Of a stretch of 64,000 nt of DNA, positions 41,375 through 49,960 are shown one piece after another (positions within the stretch are counted from its first letter, which is position 1; every line of letters begins with the position of its first letter). The position numbers and the translations under genes are program-made. The notes beneath the pieces were generated by a model, which was not told where the DNA came from, made no database searches, and saw nothing but the letters and a program-made list of their open reading frames with translations. This DNA is from Ferrimonas balearica (GTDB lineage: Bacteria; Pseudomonadota; Gammaproteobacteria; Enterobacterales; Shewanellaceae): NCBI RefSeq assembly GCF_019802085.1, contig NZ_JAHVHV010000001.1, forward strand, positions 1,552,874-1,616,873, in the 5' to 3' direction.

Positions 41375-41638
41375 ATGTTTGTGGTAATTTTTGGCCGCCC
41401 TGCCTGCCCCTACTGCGTCCGCGCCAAGCAGATCGCCGAGTCCCTGCAAGAGTCCCGCGACGACTTCAAGTTCCGCTACGTGGACATGCACGCCGAGGGC
41501 GTGAGCAAGGAAGATCTGGAGAAGACCGTTGGCAAGCCGGTGCAGACCGTGCCGCAGATCTTCGTTGACCAGACCCACGTAGGCGGCTGCGATGACTTCG
41601 AGGCCTTCGCCAAAGAGAATCTCGGCCTGTACGCCTGA
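41375..41638 (+). CDS. grxA: Glutaredoxin 1
   Basis: An 87-residue dithiol glutaredoxin of the GrxA subgroup, which reduces ribonucleotide reductase and other disulfides using glutathione. It has the redox motif CPYC near the N-terminus (residues 11-14), TVPQIFVD with the cis-Pro, and GGCDDFEAF, the glutathione-binding turn. TTGGAG is placed correctly for ATG 41375. In-frame codons upstream are unlikely to be used. Confidence 0.95.
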   Translation: MFVVIFGRPACPYCVRAKQIAESLQESRDDFKFRYVDMHAEGVSKEDLEKTVGKPVQTVPQIFVDQTHVGGCDDFEAFAKENLGLYA

Positions 41639-41653
41639 GGCGTCCGACAGCGG

Positions 41654-41682
41654 AAAAAAGCGGCCATCTGGCCGCTTTTTTT
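41654..41682 (+). terminator. Rho-independent terminator of grxA
   Basis: AAAAAAGCGGCC-ATCT-GGCCGCTTTTTTT, 15 bases after the stop codon. Confidence 0.92.
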
Positions 41683-41723
41683 ATTGTAAAATAAGGGCCT
41701 TATAAACTATCTGGGGGTGAAGA

Positions 41724-42353
41724 ATGCTGGAGTTGCTGCTGACGCAATTTGTCTTACTTTGGGCGGTGATCGACCCGGTGGGTTCCATCCCGGTGTTCCT
41801 CTCCCAAACCCAGGGCATGTCGGCATCGCAACAGCGTCGCGTCGCCATCAAGGCGATCGTGATCTCCGCGCTCACCCTGATGTTCTTCCTGATCGCCGGC
41901 CAGGTGCTGTTGGAGGCGATGGCGGTGCCCCTGCCCGCCTTCCAGGTGGCCGGCGGCCTGGTGCTGCTGCTGTTCGCCCTGACCATGATCTTCGGCCAGA
42001 GCAAGCCCGACTCCGAGATGGCGATGCAGGATGAAAACCTGTGGGACAAGGCGGTCTACCCCCTGGCCATCCCCTCCATCGCCTCCCCCGGGGCCATGCT
42101 GGCCATCGTCCTGCTGACCGACAACGACCGATTTGGCCTCAGCCAGCAGGCGATCACCGCCGGCATCATGCTGACGGTGCTGCTCATCACCCTGCTGCTT
42201 CTGCTGTTGGCCAACCCCATTCAGCGGGTGATTGGCGCCGCCGGGGCCGCCATCATCAGCCGGGTGATGGGCCTCATCCTCGCCTCGGTGGCGATGAACG
42301 AGCTGCTCAGCGGCCTCCACAGCTACTTCACCCAACTGCACGCCTTAAGCTAA
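41724..42353 (+). CDS. MarC-family integral membrane protein
   Basis: A 209-residue inner-membrane protein with six spans. It begins LLLTQFVLLWAVIDPVGSIPVFLSQT, the MarC/SnatA hallmark, and carries PLAIPSIASPGAMLAIVLLTD in the middle. MarC was once tied to multiple antibiotic resistance but is now considered a transporter of unknown substrate; the homologue SnatA moves neutral amino acids. GGGGGTGAAG precedes ATG 41724. Confidence 0.9.
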   Translation: MLELLLTQFVLLWAVIDPVGSIPVFLSQTQGMSASQQRRVAIKAIVISALTLMFFLIAGQVLLEAMAVPLPAFQVAGGLVLLLFALTMIFGQSKPDSEMAMQDENLWDKAVYPLAIPSIASPGAMLAIVLLTDNDRFGLSQQAITAGIMLTVLLITLLLLLLANPIQRVIGAAGAAIISRVMGLILASVAMNELLSGLHSYFTQLHALS

Positions 42354-42359
42354 TCCCAT

Positions 42360-42388
42360 AAAAAAGGCCGGCATTCGCCGGCCTTTTT
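42360..42388. terminator. Rho-independent terminator between marC-like and dcaP-like genes
   Basis: AAAAAAGGCCGGC-ATTC-GCCGGCCTTTTT. Runs of A and T on the two sides let it serve both convergent genes. Confidence 0.92.
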
Positions 42389-42400
42389 CGTGCGGGTGCC

Positions 42401-43549
42401 TTACAGGGCGTACTTGAACGACAGCATAAAGCGGTTCAGCTCGCCGTCGGTACCGTTGGCCCGTTCGTTCTTGGCGTAGAGGTATTCCGCGCCGATGGTC
42501 AGCGGTTTGACCGGCGAGTACAGCAGGTTGATGTTGCCGCTGTAGGAGGTCTCGTTGGCCGCGGTGCCATCCAGCAGGGAGGGGTTGTCCGCTTCGAAGG
42601 CAGAGGCGGTGATGTTGCTGCGCCAACGGTCGCTCCACCAGTGCTGGTAGGAGACAAAGCCGGACACCGAGGAGATGGTGCTCGCGCCACCAGAGTCTCC
42701 CAGGGTTGCGCCGTTGACGAAGTTCAAGGCGATGTAGCGCCCGGCGCCGTCACCGTAGTTCAGCATGAACTTCAGCATGTCACGGTTGAACACCGGCACT
42801 ACACCGGCAAAGGAGACGCCGTAGCCGGTCTCGCTCTCGTCAAATCCGTCTTCGTCGATCTCCAGCTGACGCAGCAGGCCGGCGATGGAGAAGCTCGAAT
42901 CCCCCGCTTTGAAGTTGTAGCGGGCCACAAAGTCCGGGATGTAGCTGGAGTCAGACTCGACGCGGCCCCCGCTGCTATTGGTGAAGGTGGCTTTGGGGTT
43001 CTCAATGGCCACCTGGAAGCCGCCCGCGGTGTAGCGGATCAGGCCCTGGCGGACAAAGGGCGTCCCTTCAGCGGCCCCCACAAAATCCAGTGCTTCAGGC
43101 AGGGCACCGGGGTTTTGGAAGGTGGACCAGGTCTGGCCCGCGGTCCAGTTGTCGAAGGTCACGGTGGCGTGACGCAGGCGGGGGGAGTAGCTGTTGGAGA
43201 CCCGCTGGTTGCCATCGGAGTGGGTGAAGAAATCCAGTTCCAGGAAAAACTTCAGCTTGTGGCCATCCAGATCACTGGTGGAGGTGAAGTTGAAGCGGGT
43301 TTCCCGGGCCTGGAAGTCGGTGACCGTGCTGGCGCGGTCGTCATCACCGTAGATGGTGCCGGGCACGTAGAACTGGCGTGACAGGTCACTGTCTCCCGGC
43401 GCGCCGTTGCTGTAGTCGCTGACCATGAGGTCCGCTTTGACGTAACCACCGAACTTGAACTCGGTGTCGGCCTGGGCCAGCGGGGAGGCAGCCAAGACGG
43501 CCAGAGCCACCGGCGCCAGTACGGTTTTGGGCAGTTTGAACGTGTTCAC
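42401..43549 (-). CDS. DcaP-like outer-membrane porin
   Basis: The 382-residue protein has a signal peptide (VLAPVALAVLAASPLAQA), then FKFGGYVKADLMVSDYS at the mature N-terminus. WTAGQTWSTFQNP and SYSPRLRHATVTF are the core of the DcaP/trimeric porin group, with beta strands to the end (LNRFMLSFKYAL). DcaP of Acinetobacter passes dicarboxylates and some beta-lactamase inhibitors; the substrate here is unknown. The start is GTG 43549 with the purine-rich GGGAGAG upstream. Confidence 0.87.
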   Translation of the reverse strand: MNTFKLPKTVLAPVALAVLAASPLAQADTEFKFGGYVKADLMVSDYSNGAPGDSDLSRQFYVPGTIYGDDDRASTVTDFQARETRFNFTSTSDLDGHKLKFFLELDFFTHSDGNQRVSNSYSPRLRHATVTFDNWTAGQTWSTFQNPGALPEALDFVGAAEGTPFVRQGLIRYTAGGFQVAIENPKATFTNSSGGRVESDSSYIPDFVARYNFKAGDSSFSIAGLLRQLEIDEDGFDESETGYGVSFAGVVPVFNRDMLKFMLNYGDGAGRYIALNFVNGATLGDSGGASTISSVSGFVSYQHWWSDRWRSNITASAFEADNPSLLDGTAANETSYSGNINLLYSPVKPLTIGAEYLYAKNERANGTDGELNRFMLSFKYAL

Positions 43550-43861
43550 CTAGATCTCTCCCTGTCATCGTTATGATCTGAAGGTACTATCTAGCAGTCA
43601 CATCCAGCTCTGTATTGGCAAAAAGTCGAAAACAGAACAAGAACTTCTGCGCTACTTGTAAACAACATAGTACAGAAAGCGAACACTATTCGAAGAATGT
43701 GACGGAACTTTTACCGAAATCAGTAACAAATGCTAAGTAATTTGAATTCCTAGCTTTTGGTATTTCGCGACGCAACTTGGCGCTATTTTGATGACGACGC
43801 TCGTCGGGAGCCACGGGATATCGGGAATAAAGGGAAAGCGAAACGAAGGAGAGAAGGAAAA
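43550..43861. other. Intergenic region between the porin gene and the tRNA-Lys array
   Basis: No gene is supported. The DNA is clearly more AT-rich than its surroundings (43610-43760) and must hold the porin promoter, but I found no convincing -35/-10 pair. No strong terminator hairpin follows the last tRNA-Lys on the minus strand, so the tRNA transcript may run into this region. Confidence 0.4.
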
Positions 43862-43937
43862 TGGTGGGTCGTGAAGGATTCGAACCTTCGACCAATTGGT
43901 TAAAAGCCAACTGCTCTACCAACTGAGCTAACGACCC
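43862..43937 (-). tRNA. tRNA-Lys(TTT), copy 6 (distal)
   Basis: A 76-base cloverleaf: acceptor GGGTCGT/ACGACCC, anticodon loop CTTTTAA (anticodon TTT) on stem TTGGC/ACCAA region, T-loop TTCGAAT, CCA encoded. It is the last of six copies in the minus-strand direction. Confidence 0.98.
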
Positions 43938-43971
43938 ACTGGGGTACTTCGCGAACGGCGAAGCGAAAAAG

Positions 43972-44047
43972 TGGTGGGTCGTGAAGGATTCGAACCTTCG
44001 ACCAATTGGTTAAAAGCCAACTGCTCTACCAACTGAGCTAACGACCC
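43972..44047 (-). tRNA. tRNA-Lys(TTT), copy 5
   Basis: Identical over 76 bases to the other five copies. A 34-base spacer separates it from the next gene. Confidence 0.98.
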
Positions 44048-44081
44048 ACTGGGGTGCCTCGCGGACAGCGAAGCGAAAAAG

Positions 44082-44157
44082 TGGTGGGTCGTGAAGGATT
44101 CGAACCTTCGACCAATTGGTTAAAAGCCAACTGCTCTACCAACTGAGCTAACGACCC
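44082..44157 (-). tRNA. tRNA-Lys(TTT), copy 4
   Basis: Identical copy. Spacers on both sides are near-copies of each other and contain a CTTCGC...GCGAAG-type inverted repeat, suggesting unit duplication of about 110 bases. Confidence 0.98.
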
Positions 44158-44191
44158 ACTGGGGTGCCTCGCGGACAGCGAAGCGAAAAAG

Positions 44192-44267
44192 TGGTGGGTC
44201 GTGAAGGATTCGAACCTTCGACCAATTGGTTAAAAGCCAACTGCTCTACCAACTGAGCTAACGACCC
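44192..44267 (-). tRNA. tRNA-Lys(TTT), copy 3
   Basis: Identical copy with encoded CCA. It belongs to the same transcript as its neighbours. Confidence 0.98.
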
Positions 44268-44299
44268 ACTGGGTGCCTCGCGGACGGCGAAGCGAAAAA

Positions 44300-44375
44300 T
44301 GGTGGGTCGTGAAGGATTCGAACCTTCGACCAATTGGTTAAAAGCCAACTGCTCTACCAACTGAGCTAACGACCC
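44300..44375 (-). tRNA. tRNA-Lys(TTT), copy 2
   Basis: Identical copy. The spacers here are one or two bases shorter than the others. Confidence 0.98.
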
Positions 44376-44408
44376 ACTGGGTGCCTCGCGAACGGCGAAG
44401 CGAAAAAG

Positions 44409-44484
44409 TGGTGGGTCGTGAAGGATTCGAACCTTCGACCAATTGGTTAAAAGCCAACTGCTCTACCAACTGAGCTAACGACCC
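44409..44484 (-). tRNA. tRNA-Lys(TTT), copy 1 (promoter-proximal)
   Basis: Identical copy and first in the minus-strand direction. The predicted promoter lies about 55 bases upstream. Confidence 0.98.
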
Positions 44485-44539
44485 ACTCGGGATGCCGACC
44501 TGGTCAGGCTGAACGCCCTCCCCCTGTCGACGGGCGGCT

Positions 44540-44567
44540 ATAATACCAAGTTCGCTTGGCCATGCAA
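44540..44567 (-). promoter_or_regulatory. Sigma-70 promoter of the tRNA-Lys array
   Basis: On the minus strand TTGCAT (44567-44562) and TATTAT (44545-44540) are 16 bases apart. A GC-rich discriminator (AGCCGCCCG) follows, as expected for a stringently controlled stable-RNA operon. Confidence 0.7.
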
Positions 44568-44661
44568 CCGGATTTTATGATTTTCTTGCCGCTTGCCCAC
44601 AAAAGCGCCAAAACGGTCAAAAAATCCAATTTATCCAGCCTAAATAAGCCCTTAGCTACCG

Positions 44662-45393
44662 TTAATTAAGATGCTTTTGGGCCATCTTAGCCGCGCTGCT
44701 GCCGCCGTATTCGCTGATTACTTGCTTGAAAAAGCGCTGGGCGGTGGCCTTATCCCCCTGACGATCCGCAATCAGCCCCTGTTTGAGCAGGGAATCGGAC
44801 CGTTTGGAGGAGTTGGGGTAGTCATTGGCGACGGTGGCGAACATCTGCGCCGCTTCGCCCAGTTCCCCTTGGTTGTACAGCAGCTGGCCCAGCCAGTAAT
44901 ACGCATTTGCAGTATAGCTGGACTGCGGGTACTGCTCGATGAACTGGCGGAAGGCGGGAATGGCATCGTCGAAGCGACGCTCTTTGGTGGCCAGATTGAG
45001 CGCCTGGGTGTAGGCGTCCGCTTCCGAGAGGGAGGAGACGGCACCGCCGGTGGCGCGGCTGGCAGGAGCCTGAACCTGCCCTTGCGGGGCGCTTTGCAGT
45101 CGGGCCAGGTCCTGATAGAGCTGGCGCTGGCGTTCCAGCATCTGCTCAATCTGGTAAGCCTGGTTTTCCGCCTGGCCACGCAGTTCGCTGATCTCCCGCT
45201 GCATCTGGTCCAGCGTCTGCTGGAGCTGCAGTTGGGACTGGTTTCGGGCCTGCATCTGGCGCTCAAGCCGGTCAACCCGGCTATTGAGATCCCCAGTGCG
45301 GCCGCTGGCGGCAGCGTCTACAACGGGAGCGGGCGCAGCCAATGGCTGCGCCCCCCAGCATAGAAGTGCCGTAAGTAATACGACTCGCTTCAT
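44662..45393 (-). CDS. cpoB: CpoB (YbgF), coordinator of Tol and PBP1B
   Basis: CpoB is a periplasmic protein that links outer-membrane constriction by Tol-Pal to septal peptidoglycan synthesis. The 243 residues comprise a signal peptide (LLTALLCWGAQPLAAPAP) and an N-terminal trimerising coiled coil (LNSRVDRLERQMQARNQ to about residue 95). A linker and C-terminal TPR repeats follow (YTQALNLATKERRFDDAIPAFRQFI; SYTANAYYWLGQLLYNQGELGEA). It is the last gene of ybgC-tolQRAB-pal-cpoB and is followed by tRNA-Lys genes, as in E. coli. Confidence 0.95.
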   Translation of the reverse strand: MKRVVLLTALLCWGAQPLAAPAPVVDAAASGRTGDLNSRVDRLERQMQARNQSQLQLQQTLDQMQREISELRGQAENQAYQIEQMLERQRQLYQDLARLQSAPQGQVQAPASRATGGAVSSLSEADAYTQALNLATKERRFDDAIPAFRQFIEQYPQSSYTANAYYWLGQLLYNQGELGEAAQMFATVANDYPNSSKRSDSLLKQGLIADRQGDKATAQRFFKQVISEYGGSSAAKMAQKHLN

Positions 45394-45408
45394 GGCTTTC
45401 CTATCGGA

Positions 45409-45936
45409 TTAGTACACCAGTACGGCACGACGGTTCTTGGCGTGCGCCGCTTCGGTGGCGGAGCTGTCCAGCGGCTTCTCTTCGCCGTAGGACACAACGG
45501 TGATCTGGGAGGAGAGCACGCCCAGACCCTGCAGGTAACGCTCAACGGCCTTGGCACGACGCTCGCCCAGGGCGATGTTGTACTCCGGGGTGCCGCGCTC
45601 ATCGGCGTGACCTTCGATCAGCACCTTGGTGCTGGGGCTTTCCACCAGGAAGGCCGCGTGGGCTTCCAGCAGTTCGGCGTAGTCACCACGAACGTCGCTG
45701 CGATCGAAGTCGAAGTAGATGATGTGCTCTTGGCGCAGCTGCTCGTACTTCTCACGCTGGATCTCTTCCGGGGATTGCACCTGATCGATGGCACCGGTCT
45801 GAACACCGGACTCCACCTGCTGCTGGTTGGAGCTGGTGCTGGACTGGGCGTCGGTGTCGCTGGTGGAGCTACAGGCGGTCAGTGCCAGAGCAGGAACAGC
45901 AATCAGCAAACCCTTAAGAACTTGGTTCAATTTCAT
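45409..45936 (-). CDS. pal: Peptidoglycan-associated lipoprotein Pal
   Basis: The 175-residue lipoprotein (signal peptide with lipobox LTAC, Cys about 22) anchors the outer membrane to peptidoglycan and partners TolB. The OmpA-like domain carries [50 protein letters not shown] and [15 protein letters not shown], with the diaminopimelate-binding Asp and Arg. A Ser/Gln-rich linker follows the lipobox. It lies 34 bases downstream of tolB. Confidence 0.97.
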   Translation of the reverse strand: MKLNQVLKGLLIAVPALALTACSSTSDTDAQSSTSSNQQQVESGVQTGAIDQVQSPEEIQREKYEQLRQEHIIYFDFDRSDVRGDYAELLEAHAAFLVESPSTKVLIEGHADERGTPEYNIALGERRAKAVERYLQGLGVLSSQITVVSYGEEKPLDSSATEAAHAKNRRAVLVY

Positions 45937-45970
45937 CGGATGAATCCTATTTTACTTTTTAAAAAATACT

Positions 45971-47338
45971 TCACAGGAACGGCGACCAGGCGGGGGCTTT
46001 TACGTTGCCCACCTGCACTGGCAGTCGTGCCTTAAAACGGCCATCCATGGAGACCGCAGCCAAAACTTGTCGACCATTATGGGTGGTGCCATAAATGATC
46101 ATGCTGCCGTTGGGCGCCACGCTGGGCGATTCATCGAGGTAGGTCTCGGTGAGAACGTCCATGAAGCCGGTGCTCAGCTCCATACGCGCGATGTTAAATC
46201 TGCCGTTGGTGCGATTGACCATCACCAGGTATCGACCGTCCGGCGTGATCGAACCGCCGAGGTTCCATTCACCACGGAATGTAAGCCTCTGAATTCGACC
46301 GGTTTCCAAATATACTCGATATATCTGAGGCCGACCACCCCGCTCTGAGGTGAACACCAGCGAGTCGCCGTCCGGGGCCCAGCTCGGCTCGGTGTCGATG
46401 GCGTAATGGTTGGTGATCCTGTCCAACTGACGGGTCGCCAGATCCAGCACGTAGATCTCCGAGCTGCCGTCCTTGGACAGGGTCATCGCCAGCTTCTTGC
46501 CATCCGGTGACCACACCGGTGAGCCGTTGATCCCGGCGTAGCTGGTGACCCGCTCCCGCTGCTGCGTGTAGAGATCCTGGATGTAGATCTCGGAGCGGCG
46601 GTTTTCGAAGGACACGTAGGCCAGCTTGCGGCCGTCCGGTGACCAGGAGGGGGACATCAGCGGCTCGCGGGAGCGCAGCAGCACCGTCTCGTTGTAGCCA
46701 TCATAGTCGGCTACCCGCAATTGGAACTTAAACGGCGCGGCGCTCTCATCCACGGTGACGTAGGCGATCTTGGTCAGAAACGCGCCCTTGACCCCGGTCA
46801 GGGCCTCGTACACCAGATCGGAGATACGGTGGCCGTAGCGACGGAACTGCGCCTTGGGGATCACCGTCTCACGGCCTTCGATGATGTGGTCCTTGGTCTG
46901 CACCAGACCATTGCCATCAAACCCCTGGGAGTCCCCACCGGTGGCCTGGGCACGGATGAGATCCACCAGCTCGAAACTGACCCGGTACTGGTCCGCCCCC
47001 TGCTGACTGATCTTGCCCACCACCACGGCTTCGGCGCCGGTGGCGATCCAGGCTTCCAGATCCATCTGCGCTTCTTCGCTGATTCCGGTGGCGGGCAGCG
47101 TTTCGACCGGCAGCGGATTGAAGCTGCCGGAGCGGCGCAGGTCCGAGGTGACCACGTCGCTGATCTGCTCCGGGATGGGGCCCTGCCCCTCCCAGACAAA
47201 GGGCACCACGACCACCGGACGGGCGGCGTTCACCCCTTCGGTGATCACGATCTCCAAGGTGGCACGGGCGGGCATGGCCGCCAACAGCACCAGGGCCAGA
47301 GCGCCCTGAAGGGTTCTGCGAATCCAGTTGTTTCTCAT
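45971..47338 (-). CDS. tolB: TolB, periplasmic beta-propeller of the Tol-Pal system
   Basis: TolB binds Pal and TolA during cell-envelope constriction. The 455 residues comprise a signal peptide ([14 protein letters not shown]), an N-terminal domain beginning [20 protein letters not shown], and then six beta-propeller repeats with [34 protein letters not shown] and [16 protein letters not shown]. The end APAWSPFL is typical. The mature N-terminus is kept close to the signal cleavage site, as needed for TolA binding. Confidence 0.97.
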   Translation of the reverse strand: MRNNWIRRTLQGALALVLLAAMPARATLEIVITEGVNAARPVVVVPFVWEGQGPIPEQISDVVTSDLRRSGSFNPLPVETLPATGISEEAQMDLEAWIATGAEAVVVGKISQQGADQYRVSFELVDLIRAQATGGDSQGFDGNGLVQTKDHIIEGRETVIPKAQFRRYGHRISDLVYEALTGVKGAFLTKIAYVTVDESAAPFKFQLRVADYDGYNETVLLRSREPLMSPSWSPDGRKLAYVSFENRRSEIYIQDLYTQQRERVTSYAGINGSPVWSPDGKKLAMTLSKDGSSEIYVLDLATRQLDRITNHYAIDTEPSWAPDGDSLVFTSERGGRPQIYRVYLETGRIQRLTFRGEWNLGGSITPDGRYLVMVNRTNGRFNIARMELSTGFMDVLTETYLDESPSVAPNGSMIIYGTTHNGRQVLAAVSMDGRFKARLPVQVGNVKAPAWSPFL

Positions 47339-47342
47339 GTCC

Positions 47343-48269
47343 TTACAAATCCGGTTTAAAGGTGATGGTCAAATCTTTCATCTGCTGGTACACGTCCGGC
47401 TCCGGGGAGACCGGCAGGTTACCGGCGGCGCGAATGGCCGCTTCGGTGGCACGGCACACCTGGGGATCACCGCTCACCACCCGCTGGCTGATGACGAAGC
47501 CGTCCGGGGCCAGTGAGAGCCGCACCCGACACTCCTTGCCCCGCATGCTGCGATCTTCCCGCAGGTTGCGCTTGATCGCCTGCTGGATCAGCACCGAGTA
47601 GCGGTCCACCTCACTGAGCACCTGCTGCTGACGGGCCGCCGCCAACTGCTCCTGCTCCGCCGCCATCTGGGCGGCCAGGTCCGCTTCCCGGGCCTTGCGA
47701 GCCGCTTCTTCGGCCTCACGGCGCTTGCGCTCCTCCTCCTTGCGCTTACGCTCGGCTTCCGCCTTGCGGGCGGCCTCCTCCTCGGCTTTGCGCTTGCGCT
47801 CGGCTTCCTGGCGGGCCTGCTCTTCGCGGGCGCGCTGCTCCGCGGCCTGGCGGGCGCGCTCCTCTTCCTGTTGCTGCTTGATCTTGGCCTGCTTGGCGGC
47901 CTCTTCCGCTTTTTGGATGTCCGCCTGGCGCTGCTGACGCTCCTGCTCCAACTTGCGCAGGCGTTCCTGCTCCGCCTGACGTTTGCGCTCCGCCTCCTTG
48001 GCCTGACGCTCCAGATCCGCCTGGCGCTGACGCTCCGCCTCCCGGGCCGCCGCTTCCTGGGCACGGATCCGTTCGACGTGTTGCTCCACCTGGGCCTTGT
48101 CCACCGCCACGGCTTCCACCACCGGCGCGATCCCCTGAGGCTGGGGCTTGGGCTTACTGGAGAAGTCGACACTGACCGCCAGCAGGCCCAGCAGGCCGGC
48201 GTGGAGGATCACCGAGATGGTCAGGGGCAGGCCCAGCGGACGGGCCGCTTCGTTTCCTTTCTTACTCAT
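47343..48269 (-). CDS. tolA: TolA, inner-membrane energy-transducing protein
   Basis: TolA links the TolQR motor to TolB/Pal. Of the 308 residues, 14-34 form the single membrane span. Residues about 65-205 form a long charged Lys/Glu/Ala/Arg helix (repeats such as [21 protein letters not shown]), and the C-terminal globular domain starts near [13 protein letters not shown] with [20 protein letters not shown] and [12 protein letters not shown]. It is shorter than E. coli TolA (421) because the helical domain is shorter. It overlaps tolR by 8 bases. Confidence 0.96.
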   Translation of the reverse strand: MSKKGNEAARPLGLPLTISVILHAGLLGLLAVSVDFSSKPKPQPQGIAPVVEAVAVDKAQVEQHVERIRAQEAAAREAERQRQADLERQAKEAERKRQAEQERLRKLEQERQQRQADIQKAEEAAKQAKIKQQQEEERARQAAEQRAREEQARQEAERKRKAEEEAARKAEAERKRKEEERKRREAEEAARKAREADLAAQMAAEQEQLAAARQQQVLSEVDRYSVLIQQAIKRNLREDRSMRGKECRVRLSLAPDGFVISQRVVSGDPQVCRATEAAIRAAGNLPVSPEPDVYQQMKDLTITFKPDL

Positions 48270-48693
48270 TGGGTTCGGTCATCAATCCGACGGAGGGCAC
48301 GCCCGCGCTCTGCAGGCTCACCATCAGTTGCACTATCTGGTTGTAGGAGACGTTGCGGTCGCCGTTCACCACCACCGGCCGGTCCGGGTTGACCTGCAGT
48401 TCCGCGGCCACCAGGGCGGCCAGCTCATCCAGTTGCAGCGGCGTGTTCTCATCCACCGAACCGTTGTCGAGGAAGTACTCCCCTTCGACATTGACCGAGG
48501 CCACCAGCGGCGGCTTGGAGTCGGCGTCGATGGGTTCGGCGCTGGCCTGGGGCAGGTCCACCTTCACTCCCTGGGTGATGAGCGGCGCGGTGGCCATAAA
48601 GATGATCAACAGCACCAGCATCACGTCGATGTAGGGAACGACGTTGATCTCCGCCACCTTGCGGCGTCGTTTACGCTGGTATCCGTGCATCAT
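48262..48693 (-). CDS. tolR: TolR, stator component of the Tol motor
   Basis: TolR is related to ExbD and MotB. The 143 residues include one membrane span with the essential proton-carrying Asp ([18 protein letters not shown]) and a periplasmic domain ending [11 protein letters not shown]. The start ATG 48693 overlaps the tolQ stop in ATGA, and the end overlaps tolA, so the genes are coupled. Confidence 0.97.
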   Translation of the reverse strand: MMHGYQRKRRRKVAEINVVPYIDVMLVLLIIFMATAPLITQGVKVDLPQASAEPIDADSKPPLVASVNVEGEYFLDNGSVDENTPLQLDELAALVAAELQVNPDRPVVVNGDRNVSYNQIVQLMVSLQSAGVPSVGLMTEPNE

Positions 48694-49382
48694 GCGCTGC
48701 GCTCTCCGCTGTGGCTGAACGCCTGGCGATGCAGGATGGAGGAGAACTCCTCCATGAAGTTGGCGTAGCTGTTCTCCAGCTTCTCAACCCGGGTGGAGAA
48801 GCGGTTGAAGAAGATCACCGCCGGAATCGCGGCAAAGAGGCCCATGGCGGTGGCGATCAGCGCCTCGGCGATGCCGGGGGCCACCATGTTGAGGGTGGCG
48901 TGCTGAACGCTGCCCAGGGCGATAAAGGAGTTCATGATCCCCCACACGGTGCCAAACAGGCCGATGTAGGGGCTGGTGGAGCCGATGGTGGCCAGCATGG
49001 GCAGGTGCTGCTCCAGCTTGTCCACTTCCCGGGAGAGGGAGACCCGCATCGCCCGGTAGCTGCCGTCCATTACCGCCTCGGCGGAGCGAGAGGACTTGGA
49101 GAGGCGGGCGTACTCCTTGAAGCCGTTGGTGAACATCAGCTCCAGGCCGGTGTTCTGGTCGCCGCGGGCGGAGAGCTCCTGGTACAGGTGATTGAGATCC
49201 ACCCCGGACCAGAAACGGTCTTCGAAACGCTGGGCGCGGCGCTGGGCCTCCTTAAGGGCCCCGTGACGCTGGAAGATCACCGTCCAGGCGGCCACCGACA
49301 TCAGCAAAAGGAAAATCATCACCAGCTTGACCAGCAGGCTGGCTTCCAGAAAAAGGCCAATAAACGAGATCTCAGCCGGCAC
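48690..49382 (-). CDS. tolQ: TolQ, proton-channel component of the Tol motor
   Basis: TolQ belongs to the MotA/ExbB/TolQ proton-channel family. The 230 residues have three spans: [22 protein letters not shown], the long segment with [22 protein letters not shown], and [23 protein letters not shown], which contains the channel Thr residues. The start is GTG 49382, overlapping the end of ybgC by 11 bases. The N-terminus [16 protein letters not shown] agrees with family starts. Confidence 0.97.
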   Translation of the reverse strand: MPAEISFIGLFLEASLLVKLVMIFLLLMSVAAWTVIFQRHGALKEAQRRAQRFEDRFWSGVDLNHLYQELSARGDQNTGLELMFTNGFKEYARLSKSSRSAEAVMDGSYRAMRVSLSREVDKLEQHLPMLATIGSTSPYIGLFGTVWGIMNSFIALGSVQHATLNMVAPGIAEALIATAMGLFAAIPAVIFFNRFSTRVEKLENSYANFMEEFSSILHRQAFSHSGERSA

Positions 49383-49791
49383 GTGCTAACTCCTGTTTGA
49401 TCGATTGGGGGATTTTACGTGGTGTAAAAGAGTCGGCGCTCAGGCTGCCTATCTTTACCTGGGCCTGGCAATAGACCACACCCGCTTCGTCCAGAAGCTG
49501 CTGTTCAAACTGGAGGCTGACGCCACCGAGCTTGGTCAGCCGGGTGACCACTTCGAGCCGCTGATTGAAGCGGGCCGGCAGGACGAAATCCAGGGTCATC
49601 TGCCGTACGGCAAACACCAGGTTTTCCTCCAACAGCCGATCCTGCTCGAAGCCAAGGCTACGTAGCATCTCAGTCCGCGCGTGTTCGAAGAAGTTCAAAT
49701 AATTGGCGTGATAGACCACGCCGCCGGCGTCCGTGTCGGAGTAATACACCCGTACCGGCCAGTGAAATCCCTGGCTCCCCACAATGTACAT
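49372..49791 (-). CDS. ybgC: YbgC, acyl-CoA thioesterase of the Tol-Pal operon
   Basis: YbgC is a 139-residue hotdog-fold thioesterase, with the catalytic Asp in [25 protein letters not shown]. It opens the Tol-Pal operon, as in many proteobacteria, and may link phospholipid metabolism to envelope division. ATG 49791 gives the family N-terminus; the frame continues upstream to 49899 without similarity. Confidence 0.95.
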   Translation of the reverse strand: MYIVGSQGFHWPVRVYYSDTDAGGVVYHANYLNFFEHARTEMLRSLGFEQDRLLEENLVFAVRQMTLDFVLPARFNQRLEVVTRLTKLGGVSLQFEQQLLDEAGVVYCQAQVKIGSLSADSFTPRKIPQSIKQELARAG

Positions 49792-49915
49792 CGCGTTGTT
49801 GTGTTGTCCGGCTACTATACCCGAGGCCGGTGGGGGATGGGAGGTCGGAGATCGTGCTTGCGCAGCATTTGAGCCCTGTTCGGGAAAAAATCCCTTCACA
49901 TCAGTGACTCAAACG

Positions 49916-49956
49916 AAAAAAGGGGGCGGCGACCTGACGGGTCACCGCCCCCTTTT
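49916..49956. terminator. Hairpin between ybgC and the prolyl oligopeptidase gene
   Basis: GGGGGCGG...CCGCCCCC with an inner GACC/GGTC helix is followed by TTTT on the plus strand and preceded by AAAAAA. On the minus strand the A-run becomes T6, right after the stop of the peptidase gene, which reads toward lower coordinates. Confidence 0.75.
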
Positions 49957-49960
49957 GGGC

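Noticed and set aside
43686..44360. ORFs with MVEQLAFNQLVEGSNPSRPT repeats
   Set aside because: They are translations of the tRNA-Lys genes and spacers.
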